Assembly: GCA_963070105.1 (NCBI GenBank)
Contig: OY718804.1
Coordinates: 62,001 to 126,000 of the forward strand
Length of the DNA: 64,000 nt
Source of the DNA: Litomosoides sigmodontis
Taxonomy: Eukaryota; Nematoda; Chromadorea; Rhabditida; Onchocercidae
Direction: 5' to 3'
Part shown: positions 41,907 through 55,300 of the stretch, in pieces
Position numbering within the stretch: position 1 is the stretch's first letter
Layout of the letters: every line of letters begins with the position of its first letter
Translations under genes and position numbers: made by a program
Notes under the pieces: model-generated
The model's input: the letters and a program-made list of their open reading frames with translations, nothing else
Told to the model about the DNA's origin: nothing
The model's database searches: none

Positions 41907-43366
41907 TACTTCATTACACGGTGTCACACTGTTAATATAAGTAAAAGAAATTGGTGGTTGCTGAGCGTGTGATATCCTCATTTTCAGTGTTGGCACTTCC
42001 AATGGGCTGTTGGCACTAACCTTTTGCTGTGAAGGAATGTATAGTTTTAATTTGCACAATAAATTAATTAGCCTTGACTTGTTGTGAAGTATCAGGACAC
42101 CAGAGAGTGGTTTGCGCAAGGTAGCATTCCGGAAATTTGGGGAGCTGGGAGCGAATTATCACTGTTGTAACCGCTGTTCCCTCTTCTCCTTGTTACCGCT
42201 GTGCGTTTCTCTGGAACGCTTCCGGGCACCTATTCGCCTCTTCTCTACCCGCTGTTGCGTAGTTTTTACCCCACGCTGTACACTTCTAACCTTTAGGATG
42301 AAGTGATTCCGGAAGCTACAGCGTGAGGACACTCCTCATTCCTCACCAAATGTTCGATGATTATACATACTGTAATCGTTTTCTCGGTCGTTGCTGCTGT
42401 AATCTGTTGCCATTATTATCAATTTTATTAGTGCCGCCGTTGTTATCACTTTTACGAAATACTCATTAGGCACCCGTCACCTCACAGGAAACATTTGCAA
42501 ACATTTAAAAAGTGACGCGTGAGTAAAGCAGGTTTTTTATGTGCCTCTAAGCTGCTCCCAAGAAGAGGAGGAGACCTTTGATCAACGACAGCTTGACATA
42601 ACCGGCCAGCCATCCAGCCAGTGCTGTGGTTAAGAACACCTTCCCCACGAGAAGAAACAACTTCAGAGAAGAAACAGCGCATCGAAAGAGGAGTTCAGAG
42701 AGTACAGGAGTAAATTGTATGAAAGGGTGGAGAGAGAGAGAGATGAAGCGAAGTTCAAGTGTTGTGGGTGCAATACCGGAGACCATGTTCCTGCTCTCTC
42801 TTTTTCCCTATTTCCGACCTTGTCGTTGTTGGGAAAGCGGCATCATTGTGTTAAAAATTTTTAATCTTTTTAAAATATCATGTTTATCGCTTTACTGTAA
42901 TGCGCGCTCCTTGCTACATGATTATAAAATAGAACTGACCATCGAGCTGTGTTTGTGTCCGGAGTACTGTAATGATGTCTTCTGGTTTTCTTCACTTTCC
43001 CCTCTTTATGTGCAGAATGACAACTTCTAGCACCACTTGTATTATGGACGGTACTCGTCGACAGTAATGATATAAATAGTGAGTGCCCGCAATGTTCTGT
43101 GCATCACATGATGTCCGAAGGTAGATCCTCCTGTAAAATCTTTGCACAGCTATATTTGTCAGTCCGGTTCGCCCTCAAAAACAATACAACAATTTCCATG
43201 ACAGATGTTGTCTTCCTCCATTCTTCTCTTCTAAATCGTCTGCAGTACCTTTTGATTCAAGCACGATGCTTGCGTTATAATTATAATTGGTGAATAGTAG
43301 TGGCATTACATGCTCTCTGTTGTAGACAATTTCAGAATTTCTTCTTGAAGTCGCACCACGAACAAA

Positions 43367-46300
43367 ATGCACAGTCTTGAAAACGAGGACAGATTGCAAA
43401 ACGTAATCAGTCCAGGAAAGCCCTCACCAACACTTATGCAAAATTCGCCACCCAATATTAACGTGGTATCACGACGACGTTCACATAGGCTGTCATCGCA
43501 GAAATCGGTGGATTTCAATGCATGTTCATCAACCGATGTCGTGGAAGTTAGCGATGGTGAGCACGGCATATTTGATCGTTTCATTGATTCAAATCAGTTA
43601 ATGTTGGAAAAGTTACATTTCGAAATAAATGTACTTCCAGTACCTCGCGCAGCAGAATCAAATGATAAGAACAAGCAAACAGAAGGGATGAGGATCGAAA
43701 CTTTACCGAAAGTAAATTTTGTTTTTTTTTTGTTAAAGGAAAGGCTACGGTTCTTTTGTCTTAATGCTTTTGGCTATTGATAACTATGTTCGTTGTCATT
43801 TGATCCGGAAACTCACGTGTACGTAAATTTAATACTTCCATTCTTTTTTTCATTTACTGGTCTAAGCTTTTTAAATGTCATCTGCCTCTGAATTGTCGGA
43901 ATTTTGTTTAATTTGTATGAAAGGCATATTTTGCAAAGGAATAGATCCTTTTAAAATTTATGTAATAGAAGCTTAGCATTTGCAGAAAGATTCAAGTTCC
44001 CAAAGTTCGCCGATTGCTTTACGAACGCGGTCTCGATCTCGTTGTTCTAGTGTAGAGTCGGACGGCACAGGTATTATACATTTTACCTTCTACCTCAGTT
44101 CAGTTTTATATGATACACATAAGTTCTGTATACTTTTGTTTACTTTTGATGAAATCTTTATAAATTTTGCCTCATCTGCGTTATTTTCTTAACTCCTATG
44201 AATTTTTTATTTCCAGGCACTACCGGAGATACCCAGAAAGCAAACAGTGTTGTGCTCACTCCCAATAAAGTGAAAATTTGTTTTACTTAAATTTTCTAGT
44301 TTTAATGGTCAGCTATTGAGTTTATTTCCTTCCATTTTCAGATGAATGCAGTAAGATGGTGCCAGAAAAAAACTTCGATGATGCCTCAATTAGAAGAAAT
44401 AGCTGAAGAGCAACAAAAGTGCAAGGAGGATGATAGTAATGACGACAAGCTAATGGAAAAAAATATAGGAACAAAAAAATTTTTGAGAAGGAAGGGGAAA
44501 CTATCGACGAATGAAAGGGCACATGAAGTATGTGCTGAAAAAAGATCCATGGAGAAATCTGGTGAGAAGGGTGCTCCCACAGAAGATATAGCTGATGAAC
44601 AGAAATTATTAACACAAATGGAGCAAAAAATTACGGAGAATTCATGGAACGAATCAAAAAGTCCAATGAAATCACCTGCAAAAACTTCGGCGAAGCCCCT
44701 GACAAGAAATTGTCCAAAAAAATTGCATATGAAGAATTCAGATGGTTTCCTGCAAGATAGTGCGAAGATTTCTCTTCCAAAAAATTCGGTAACAGTCAGT
44801 TCTTCATCTACCACTGAGTATTCGAAACAGGGAGCCAAACTCAACAAGACAAATTTAGAAGAGAATGGCTTGAATATATGGCCAAAATTGGATGGTCTAT
44901 TAACATTGTGGTTGAGGTAACTATTTACCTTAAGTGTAATCGAAGTTTCAAAAATTGATCCTTCTCTTGCTCTTGCGTTCTTTTTTCTTTTTTTTAAAGA
45001 ATATATTGTAGATGTGGTGAACAGAGCATACTTGTGGACAGTATTGAAAGAGCATACACATTTGTGAACAATGTAGACACAGGAGTGCCTGCTATATCGG
45101 AGGAATTGATCACAAGTGATAGCGAAACTATTTGGCAACAAATTGCATATGGAAACAAAAAGTTTCATCGATATTTTACAAAAACAAAGGTTTTCCATTT
45201 TCTTTTTACACTTACTTTAAAGCTTTCATTTTATTACTATTTTTCTATGAAATTTCTATTTTTTTGCAGCATTTTTTGGACATTGGAATACCTACAGATA
45301 AGGAACTTATAGAGGATCGAGTCGATTCACTTCGTTCAATTAAATTTCAAGACGAATGTTCTGGTAACACTAAATGTGATAGCAATGACTTCTGTAAGCT
45401 TACAGAAGGTGAAGTTAAGGTAGAATTTTTTCTCAGTAATTCTCGAAATGAATGACTTGTTACTGTTTCTTTGTAGTCTAATAGGTTTAATTTTTGAGTG
45501 AGATAATTTTTGTGAAACTGTATTTCAGAGATTTGATACCGACCTCAATGGTAATAAAATGGATAGGAGTGATGATAACTGTAGTAACGCGTCAAGTAGT
45601 GAAGACTTTGGATTTTCCGGAGTTCCTAGCAGCGTGTCCAGAAAGCGTTGGAAGAGTGCGGCAGATGATCGTTTTTTTTCATTGGCGGAAATGGAGGAAT
45701 ATTTGGACGCAGAAGAAAGACACCAAACATATCAAAATGAAAGTTTTTTTGAGCAGTTCGATAAGGTAAATATTTTCAACTACTTGATATAAATTGTGAC
45801 TTCATTCTTCATGCAAACGATGTTTTCAGATTTATAGTAAATAGCCTCTATTATCTTACGGAAATACGTGATGAGTTCTCCGGAAAATTACTGTGAATAA
45901 CGTATTTTAAAACTTTTCAGCATGATGATGATTTGCAAAATTCTCGTGTCGACTATCATTATGCCGATTTTTATGGAGACACAAATAGTACTGGAGGAGA
46001 AAATGGTTCGAAGACTACTTCAAATGAACTGAACAAATCGAGAAGGGTTTGTTTCTGATTCTTGAAAGCAAATACATAAATAAGTATAAAATTACTTTTC
46101 AAACCCTTGGATTTTGGAAAAAAAATGCTTTTACAGGATTCACAATCTGTCGAAGTGAACAATCGTACAGAGAAAAGAGTTACATTTGCTGATGAGATCA
46201 TTGGTGATTTAAATTGTGAGTGTGACAAAGAGGATAGCCACCAGCATGACGAAGGTCTCTTAATTGAAAAAGAAATTAAATTGATTCAACGTATCTTTGC

Positions 46301-48420
46301 TTTTATTTTGCCCATTTATTGTTTAAATTAATTTAATTTATTTTGGTCTTTTAGAACCAACGATTCTTCTCGGTCAGGTGGACGAGGAGGAAGACAATGA
46401 AACTGAATTTCGACATCGGCAGAAGAAAGTAAGGTCGAAGTCTGTTGGTAGACCAACTAACTTATACTTTGTTTATTTTAATGAAGTTCAATTTTATTGT
46501 TTTCAGCTCCAAGAACGAATACTTTCAATAGAACAAGCAAATTTAGCTCCAAGGAGTTGGGATTTGAGTGGCGAAGTGACAGCTATTGAAAGAGGGGAGA
46601 ATACGATGTTGGAGAAGCACCTCGATTTTGATCAATCTGCACCGTGTGGTAAATATCAGTTTTTTAAGAAGATTCATTTATATTAATGTCTTGCTTATCG
46701 CTAAAGTTAATTTTAACTGTATTTGCTTTATGAAACATTATTGTTTTCAGCTCCAATTATTACGGTTGATACAACTGCTCAGTTAGAAGCAAAAATAATA
46801 CAACGAATCAAGGATAGAGTAAGTGAAAAAGTTCCGGATATGGTTATGAATATTTAAATCAAAAAGGATCATTTTGTTTTAACTATAACATCTGTTTATA
46901 TAATTGGGAAGAAGAACATCTTCCTGATTAACGATTTTCTATTTGTTTGTATTCACCTGTTGTTGATGAAAATTAAAAATTTAAGGCATTTGACGATGTG
47001 GTGAGGACAGAATGTAAACCGGAGGCAAATGTGACGTATCGAGCACCAGTTGTAGAATCGGAAATTGTGAAAAAATCTCTTGCGGAAGTGTACGAAGAAC
47101 AGTATCAAAAAACTCAATACGGAGTCTAGTTTTAATTTTTTTGAAGGGTTAATTGTAATGTCTGAAAATTTCTTTTTTAGTTGATGTTTTTAACTGGAAA
47201 ATATAAAGTCCGCAAGTACTGCAGGTGAAGAATGAAGAGAAAACGAATGAGAAACATGAAGAAATCAAAAAACTGGTGTCATTGTTATTCCAAAAATTAA
47301 ATGCCCTGAGCCATTATCGTTGTATACCATCCGAAGTAAGTTAGCCGTCAGGAGTAATAGGTTTCTTTCAGTATACAACTTTTTTTTGCGATATGATTCA
47401 AAGAAGAAACTTAGTTCCATTGTTCTAATTAATTCACTTTTTACACATAATTTCAGTGAATGAGTTTAAAACTGAATTTGAAAATGTTCAATTACTCAGT
47501 CTTTTTTAGGTCCATCCTGAAGTACGTGTTTTAACAAATATGCCTTCACTTCGGAAAGAGGAAGTGGGGCCGATAGCATCCACTGACGCTGTACTTTTAG
47601 CCCCGGAGGAGATACACAAGCATGCTAGTGGTCCAATCAAAGGGGATGATGAGAAAACAAAAACAGATCGGTCCCGTTTGCGTCGCAAAAAAAGGGTCAA
47701 TTTTATGTGCTTGTTAATTAAAATAATGAAGTAGTGGGTTTGGTGTCTAACTCTCCATATAATACGGTTGTAAAAGTAATTTCTTACAGGTGTTAGTACT
47801 AGTTTCCCAGTTTTATGTGAATGGTATTTTCTGTTGCTCTTCTTTCTTTCTTCTCTCCCTTCTTTGCTCTTCTCTCTTCTTTCTTCTGTTGCATCGGACT
47901 ATTAAGAGCATTTGAGTAGCTGTCAGTTCTTAAATATCCGTAAATTTCAGAAGTGGCAACACATCGAACAACTTAAAAAACAGGAAACAGAGATTCCAAC
48001 TGTGAAAAATGAAGCACCTCCCAAGAAAACAAAATTAGTGTCCCAATACGATAGCAAAAGGAGTAATATGAAGTTAACATCTACTTCATTTTTTGAACAC
48101 CTTCAAACTAAAACAACAGAAGAGGTAAAAGTTGTTTTGAAATCTCCGGTTTTAAGTCTTAGAAAAAATTGCAAATCGTTTGCTAAAGTTTCATTTCTTT
48201 GTGCGCCTAACTAGAAATATTTTAAATGAAACAAATTGTGGAATTTTTGTAGTTCTTTTAAATTACGCATTTTCATTAACAAAGTATATCCCATTCATCT
48301 ATTCTAATCTCAGTGACGCCTGTTGGCTTAATTTGCGATTTTCAGGTGAAGAATACGAAATACAAGGTCACAAAAATGGGCGCAACAAAAAAAAAATTAA
48401 GTACAAATTACAAGCTGTGA
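43367..48420 (+). CDS. mpp-10: U3 snoRNP protein MPP10 with a long N-terminal extension
   Basis: MPP10 binds IMP3 and IMP4 in the nucleolar U3 snoRNP and is needed for early 18S rRNA processing. The conserved part starts near 45000: IERAYTFVNN, ETIWQQIAYGNKKFHRYF (45130-45180), DDRFFSLAEMEEYLDAEE (45665), KRVTFADEI (46175), SIEQANLAPRSWDLSGEVTA (46525-46580), HLDFDQSAP, PIITVDTTAQLEAKIIQRIK (46752), AFDDVVRTE, KKSLAEVYEEQYQK (47085), LVSLLFQKLNALSHYRCIPS (47270-47335), ASTDAVLLAPEEIHKHASGP (47576) and a lysine-rich tail ending KKKLSTNYKL at TGA 48420. AATAAA follows at 48465. Upstream, exons at 43367-43711, 43981-44070, 44218-44271 and 44341-44915 keep phase into this body. They encode about 330 Ser/Lys/Glu-rich residues (RRRSHRLSSQKSV, KSPMKSPAKTSAKP) that human MPP10 lacks. 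The extension may be a true N-terminus or a separate upstream gene. The first ATG lies 35 bases after a TTTCAG. Confidence 0.85.
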
Positions 48421-49926
48421 CGAAATGTTTTGGCCGTTATTTTCTTGTTTGAAAATTTAAAAGCAATAAATTATCTCAGTGGAATATTAACTGTTAAATG
48501 ACGAAGGCGACGGCGCTATGGTTGTATTTTTTTCCTTGGATTTTGCCATCTTCCAGCACTAATGAGAAGTTATTTGCATGTCGCAATCATTCAGCAGTAG
48601 TAGTTGAATGCAGCAATTTTTGTCCATGAGAAATGTGTGCCGAGGTAAAAACAAAATTTTCAAATATCTAGTAATGATTACAGTAGCGATCCGTACAGTA
48701 ATGGTTACATCACTGTACTACATATTGCATTAGTCCCTAAATTACATTAGTAAAGTTTCCTGAACTGCGCTGTTAGTGATAATTGAGACAAGTGTGAAGT
48801 AGGAGGTAGTGCTCAAACGTCAAAATAGAATGAAGTAACCGCGGTTCACAAGGTTGTAAGCATTAAAAAGTTGGTAGTAGCATTGACAGAGGTTTTAGAC
48901 TTGGAGAGTAAATAAAAAGTAAGAGTCGGGAAATAAAATTTGAAAAAGTATATGAAGCTGAGAGGATATCAGTGTCATTAGACAGTGAATAATCATAAGT
49001 AGCCGATGTAAATAAAGGAAATTTCAAGCCTGATTAAAAATGATATGTTTTGCATGAGCACTCTTTGAATAACATCGGAATACTTTCGAGGAAGTGGATG
49101 TCTTTAGAATTATATAAAGATACTTGAGGCGGTTTTTTTCGCTGTGAATAGATTTTGAAACATGCAAATATGGATCTGCTATTTTCACTTACCATTATCG
49201 TCATTCCTTTTGATTTGACCTAATTCCCGTTTCGATTCTCGGTGTCTTTCTAATGTAGCTAAATTAAGCATTGTTTAAGTAAAATGCCGATTCCAACAAT
49301 TGATTTCCACCTAAAACTAAATCAGTAACTCAATTTAAATTAATGGTTTCTTAACGGTTCAGAAAACCATTGGAGGCGAAGGGTTTAGTTCAGATCCTAA
49401 ATTCCAGTTATCGACGAATAAGCACTCATTAGCAGAAATTCAATATCAACACCATTATTCTCCACACAGAGTAACAGAACTGTAAATTTTTCACTACGAG
49501 GAGGAGTTCATCGTTCAGGGCTCGCCAAAAAAATGAAGATGAGTGAAAACTTGTGCCACTCTGTTTTACTACTGCCTGAAGTTTGCTTTGAATTTCCATT
49601 CTTAATAGCAATGGTTAGCTTGAACTGACGACCTTGATGACCAGATATTTTAGGTAGCTATTGAGGAGAAACACAGAGGAGTCAATTAGTCTACGTATAT
49701 TATTATACTTGATTAAATTAAATCACTTTATACAGAGCCTTTTTTCTTTCTTTTGCATTTAAATTTTCATTCCACTACGCTTTACCTCTGATTTTTAACA
49801 ATGAGTTTGGATTGGGATGCTAGGATGAGGAAAAATGAGGGATGGGAATGGAATCAAAGAGATTAATTAGTGTACAAGTAAGAATGAAATTCATCGCAAA
49901 ACAATTTGCTCCAATGAGGAAGCAAT

Positions 49927-49957
49927 GCTGCAGCTGCAGCTGCAGCTGCAGCTGCAC
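49927..49957. repeat. (GCTGCA)n hexamer repeat
   Basis: About five perfect GCTGCA units. It is open in several frames on both strands, giving poly-Leu/Gln or poly-Ala, but no surrounding coding signal is seen. Confidence 0.85.
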
Positions 49958-50994
49958 CGACCGACAGTCGTTCGATGGGAGCGTGGGTGGGTGACGGGAC
50001 AGATGGGACATTTCTAATGCGACGGAGCAATGAGCTGATGCCACATATCACCGCACCAGTCAGTCCGAAATACCGCTTTCCCACTCACACCGCTGGCGTC
50101 GCAGTAGTTCAGAAGGGAAGGGAGAAATGCTTTCTTTCATATTCATTCACGTTTTCTAGCAGGGGAAGGAAGAAGGGATGTTGCCGTTGGCAGCGGCGAA
50201 AGATGATGCTCAAGGTCACCTACCTTCACATTCACTTTGAATAATTCTTCTCTACGTGATTCCCTCCCAGAGATTAGTGGAAAAGCCCGAAGCTCAGGTT
50301 CCCTCTTCCTAAAAGAGTCAGCGTTGCTATGTGCATGATTCTCCTCTGTCTTGTTCAAGCAGGTCTTAGTCTGATGGAAGGGATTGATTATTGTCGAGTG
50401 ATGGAGGACTCACTTCCATGATCGGAGCTTTCCACTTCCGTCAACTTTTCCAGCTCCCCCTTAGCGAGAAAGCTCGCTCCCTCGCAATTGAGACCCTTCT
50501 TGGTAGTTGTTAGCCTTTGCCCGCAAAGGAGCTCCTCCGAAGAATGAAGAATGCGCCTTCCCTATCCGTCGTTTGTTGGAAGATAACGACGTTACGCTAA
50601 GTGTGACGCGTCGCCGCCGCCATGCCGCTCTCTTCCAACCGATCTATTTTGCATTTTGCGCATGCATATGCCGAACCGAACCACTACACCCTGCTTCCCT
50701 TGGCTAAGTTTGGTCATGTGCCAGTGCACAACTCTGGGATAGATCTCCGCTGCTCTTTTCCAGTGAGTGCTGAGAGTTGTGGAAGTGAGGCACCGTTCTG
50801 TTCCACTCAGTTACTGTTAGTGCAGCTTCAGCTCCAGCTTCAGCTAACTTCCCTCTCCCGTCAACTGAACAACTGGAGAAATAAATCATGCATGCTGTTA
50901 CAGTGGGACACATTGGAAAACATTCCGGTACCTGTCCTGCCGCCGAACGACTGACTAATTTAACTTGCATTTAAACGGAGAGTGAAATAACTGA

Positions 50995-51024
50995 TCGGTC
51001 GGTCGGTCGGTCGGTCGGTCGGTC
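50995..51024. repeat. (CGGT)n tetramer repeat
   Basis: About seven perfect CGGT units. Confidence 0.9.
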
Positions 51025-52336
51025 AAATGATGAAGAGGCCACCCACTCTCAATCATTGGAAAGAGAGGGAGAGAGAGCTGCTTAATTAATGTGTGCTCAC
51101 TCTTCCACCCTCTTGGACGGGACACTGACCGGTACATTTCATTTCTTCATTTCATTTGAAGGGACAAAAAGCTTCTCTTCTTCCGAGAGCAACGTGAGCA
51201 GCACCTCAAAGGAGAAAGAGAGAGCGAGAGGGAGTGCAATTTTCCGTGTATCGACTGCCGGGTAGCAACCAGGGCGACAGACCGACCATTCCTGGATATT
51301 GGATCCGAGCGCAGACCACATGGTTGCTTCTCCTCACAACCTTTCCGAGAGGCAATTTGCAAGAGGTGCAAAACTAAGCCAATCGCCTCCCTTGCTAAGG
51401 GTGAGAAATCTCGGGATAAAATCCTTGCAGGCAAGGGGTTCTTCAGATGGATGCAGAGGAAGATGAATGAATTCAAGCAAACCCAGCCCTCTTCCATCAC
51501 ACATATCTAAAACAAGACATCTGTCTCCATGACTCATCTCTCTAGGGCAAGCGCCACACATCATCTCTTCAATCTTCCTGCTGCACATGCTATATCCCAT
51601 CATGAATAATCGCACTTAGCTTTGCATTGCGTGATTGGAAAGTTCATAAATCCAGAAATGCGAGTTTCTAATCTGTTCACTGACTGCAAATAATTGGCAA
51701 TTAATTCGAAGCTCTTTCCAAAACCCTCTTCTGCAGATTGTGGTTGGTGACCTCTCAGCTTACCAATTTCACAGGCATCACAATTTCTGTATATTAATCG
51801 TTCCACGGCGGGATATATGATATGAAGAAGACATGGCTATCGATCAGCCTGAACTTTTCCAGAGATGCTTGAATTGGCTTGCAAATTTGCTCGTCCACCG
51901 TAGTTTGTGAGTGTTGGAAGGAGTGACCTGAGCTCTTGCTCCTGTTCCCCTCCTATTGAATGAAACGAAACATTGCACTGTAAATCCTATTCAAAATGGC
52001 TAAGCTATATCACTTTGTGCACCTGCCTTCTCCATGTCTACTCTTCAACTCAACAACAGTAGCACCTCTCCTTCGACCTCATGCTTAACTTCTAGAAGAT
52101 GCTCTTCATTTGCTTCTTCTTCAAGAATCAGATTTTTCTTCGAAATTGGTGTATTGCGCTACTTGTTTGATCACTTCATGCACTCCGACCAGAGCCGTAA
52201 TTAAGCGCTCGCGCCATGGGATAGCAGCTTGAAGAGGGAGGGAGGGTTCGTGGAATGAAGTTTATTTATTACACACTGTCTGACCGGAAGTCGTGGTAAC
52301 TGGTGAGTGCCTATGATACATACCGATGATAGCAAG

Positions 52337-52380
52337 ACGTGGCGTGGCGTGGCGTGGCGTGACGTGACGTGACGTGACGA
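52337..52380. repeat. Two-block pentamer array, GTGGC then GTGAC
   Basis: Four copies of GTGGC run directly into four copies of GTGAC, so the array has an internal switch of one base per unit. A related run of CGTAA/CGTGA units is found at 58275-58296. Confidence 0.88.
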
Positions 52381-55300
52381 GATGGCGTCAACGGAGAAGA
52401 AGAAAGAAGAAAGCTCTAGCGGAGGTTGCTTGTCTACACGAATGTCGCCCCTTTACGCTCTTCATAAATACTGTTTAGAGGCTATTCATTCATGGGTGCA
52501 GCCACTCTTCATGATAAGAGGACATTTTGCAATCCCTTTCGGCACCCTCCCTACTATCAAAGCGCGACATCAGTATGACACATCTCTGCATCCGTGTAGG
52601 CTGAACCTTCCCTAAGTCATTTATGCTTTCGCTTATGCATCTCATCGAGTTCGGGCGAACGATCCGATCCTTCAGCGATGAAATTTGAAAGTTGGCAAGT
52701 TTGTTCGCTCAATTCAACTCGCCCACCAGATGCGTTAGCGAAATTTTGTATTTTCATCGAGCATAAGAGGTGAGCGAGTATCCATCCCATCCGGTGGACA
52801 AGAACCTGGAAGTAAGTGGTAGCGCCAGATCGGGATCAGAGTAGCAGTGCTTACCTCGTGCTGTCTGTGACTCATTCATTCATTAAGGGAGCGGACCCTC
52901 ATTCGCTGTGTCCACAAGGAACACCTCGCCTCTGTCTCCTCATCACCATCAGTTATGCTCCAAGGTCATGAAAGGATTTCACATTTTCACCTTTTCAATG
53001 ACTTGTTGATGATGGCATTTCTTCCGAACAACTCATTTAATGCTGCCATCGTTTTTCCCTGACACTCACTCACTCCACTTTGCTTTCTCGTCGCTGACCC
53101 AGCTGGTACAGCAGTGATTAGCCTGCAGCCGTGGTCACCTCCACCTCCTCTCTCACCGAATTCTACCTCCTCTGCTTCACGTCAACAGCAGTAGCAGCAA
53201 GAGCTACGCAGCCCGCTTCACGTGAATAAACTTGAAGAAGACAGGCTGTTTCCAGTGAAATAATATTACTTCTTCGGATTAGGTCACTTCACGTGCGCAC
53301 TCGCGAGATAGAGGCTTCCCCGGTTCCTCCAGTCGCCGCTATGGTTGAGGGAGAGGAGACATCAGCAGAGTCATCGGTCGACACTGCTGCAAAAAGGAGC
53401 TTTTCCTAAAATCACTGTTATCAATCAACACATCGCTCGCTTATTCCTTCTGCCTTTCATTGTGTAATTTCATTTGTTCCCAGTCAAATTATGCTACGGA
53501 AGAAGGTGACAACAACAACTATTACAGAAATAATAATGGGTGATTGAGACGACAACGACATGCGGTGGCACGGTAATCTATCTCAATGCTCTGTGTGCTA
53601 CTGTATTTCGTATTTCGAAGTGAAGAATTATGAACTGTGCATTGTGAGTGCTCCTAAAGCATTTCCTCTTCTTCGTCAAACATATCAGCAATATTGACAA
53701 AGTAAGCGATAAAGGAGAAGGAGAAATATTCCTCTTATGTCTTCGATCTTTCAGTAACGTTGGACGTGTTCGCGAGCTAGTCCTGCAAGACCTACAGACG
53801 TTAGTTCTCTGTGTAATTTGTTGCAACCGTTTCCTAAGCAATGTCGTCTATTCGCACATCTAAATTCTACACTGATAAACTCAAGAAAATGGTATCGTAT
53901 TACCTTACTCCGCACGAAAAGTAAGGTAGATGTTGCTGCTTGCGTGTTGTTTGAAATTCACTGAAGCCGTTGTCATCTGTTGAGCTTTACAAAGGATGAC
54001 GGCCAGTGATAAGCTAATTAATCATTGTTCCGCTGGTGACACGAGCTTGCATATCAAAGGTCCTTCCCTAGCAACAACAACTGTCGTTCTTCGGATGGTG
54101 ATTTTCAATTCAATTCGTTATCCATTATAGCAGCAGCCACTGACTGCTTCTCCATCCTCTCGTTCTCCGAAATGGCTGAACAATAGAATAGACCTGGCCT
54201 TCTTTCCTCATTCTTGAATCCATCATTGTTCCTTCTTAAGCAGATACAGAATGGCGGCACTGCAACGACGACCACTGCAACAACAACAGTGTAGCAGTAG
54301 CGGTAACTAACAATTACCGCAACTCGTTTTGCTTTCATCTCTCTTAAATTAGATCTTCTCTTCTCAGAAGTTTAGACGCCCATCTCTTCCTCTTCCTTTA
54401 ATTCCGATCTCTTCCTTCAAATCAAATTCGTCCAAAAAGCTGCTTCATATAGCGGGAGACGGATTTCTGCAATTTCATTTGTTCCGTTCATACTTCTTCC
54501 TATCCTCACAAACTTTAAAGTATGACAACTCGCTCTTTTTCTAAAAAACGTACTGCCAGAAAATCGAGCTTTGACATTTACTTGGTGGGTTGGAAAATGA
54601 ATGATTGATTTTGGATGTCAAATAAATAGATTTTAGTGTCGTTTTCAACACGGAAAAGATTGCTAGTTTAAAATATTAGACTTCATCTGTCAAATAATCT
54701 CGTTTAATTCAGAACCATTTTATTACTAAATTGTATGTAGTTAGAGTTAGTAACGAGGGATGGATTGCAAACTAATTTCAGGACTTATCGTTTGCACTTC
54801 TTAATTGCATCTTCACGTTACCGTCCTAGTGGATCTCAGTCTGCGGAAGTTTCTGTACTGAAATTGGATGTGGGAACCACATAAATCAAATAATGCACTG
54901 AAAATGCTCTTTCACTCAGATAAAATAATCAGAGATAAAGAGTGAGCTAATATTGCCACCATCCATCCCGCTTCCTTTGTGTCCACCTTGACCTTGAAAA
55001 TCTAAAACTTCACCTATGAAGAAGTTACGTAGGACGACGTGTGATCCGACGTCCACTTGTGTCACTAAATCTCGCTTGCCGATTTCACTTTCGAAACATC
55101 GACAAGCAGTGATGGATGCATAAATTTACTCCTTCATTATTGATATCGTAATTGCACACTGCAGCAAATGATTCCTTCCCTTCCGCCTGTCAAGTTTCCT
55201 GGACGCTTGATAAATGCAATGTCATTTTTTCTAGCTGTCCACTTATTTATGCTATGATATGTTTCATTGCTTCCGGAGAGGCGCCGATGGGTTTGCAGTG

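Larger units (their letters stand above)
40451..43366. other. Intergenic between alg-11 and MPP10
   Basis: This 2.9 kb separates two divergent genes. It contains a pol III box pair (41318-41457), two adjacent hairpins (41852-41906) and the MPP10 promoter side. A 151-codon minus-strand frame (42119-41664) has no ATG start and no recognisable domain, and I do not call it a gene. Confidence 0.45.

Noticed and set aside
41664..42119. 151-codon open frame on the minus strand
   Set aside because: It begins at a TTG, not an ATG, has no recognisable domain, and spans the hairpin and a low-complexity region. No splice sites support it as an exon.
42626..43030. 134-codon plus-strand frame ahead of MPP10
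   Set aside because: It contains a GA-repeat-derived stretch and a Cys/Leu-rich tail without family resemblance. It lies in the likely MPP10 promoter region.
44386..45198. 270-codon minus-strand frame
   Set aside because: It is the antisense shadow of the MPP10 exon at 44341-44915. Its Ser/Phe-rich composition is the complement of a Lys/Glu/Ser-rich coding exon.
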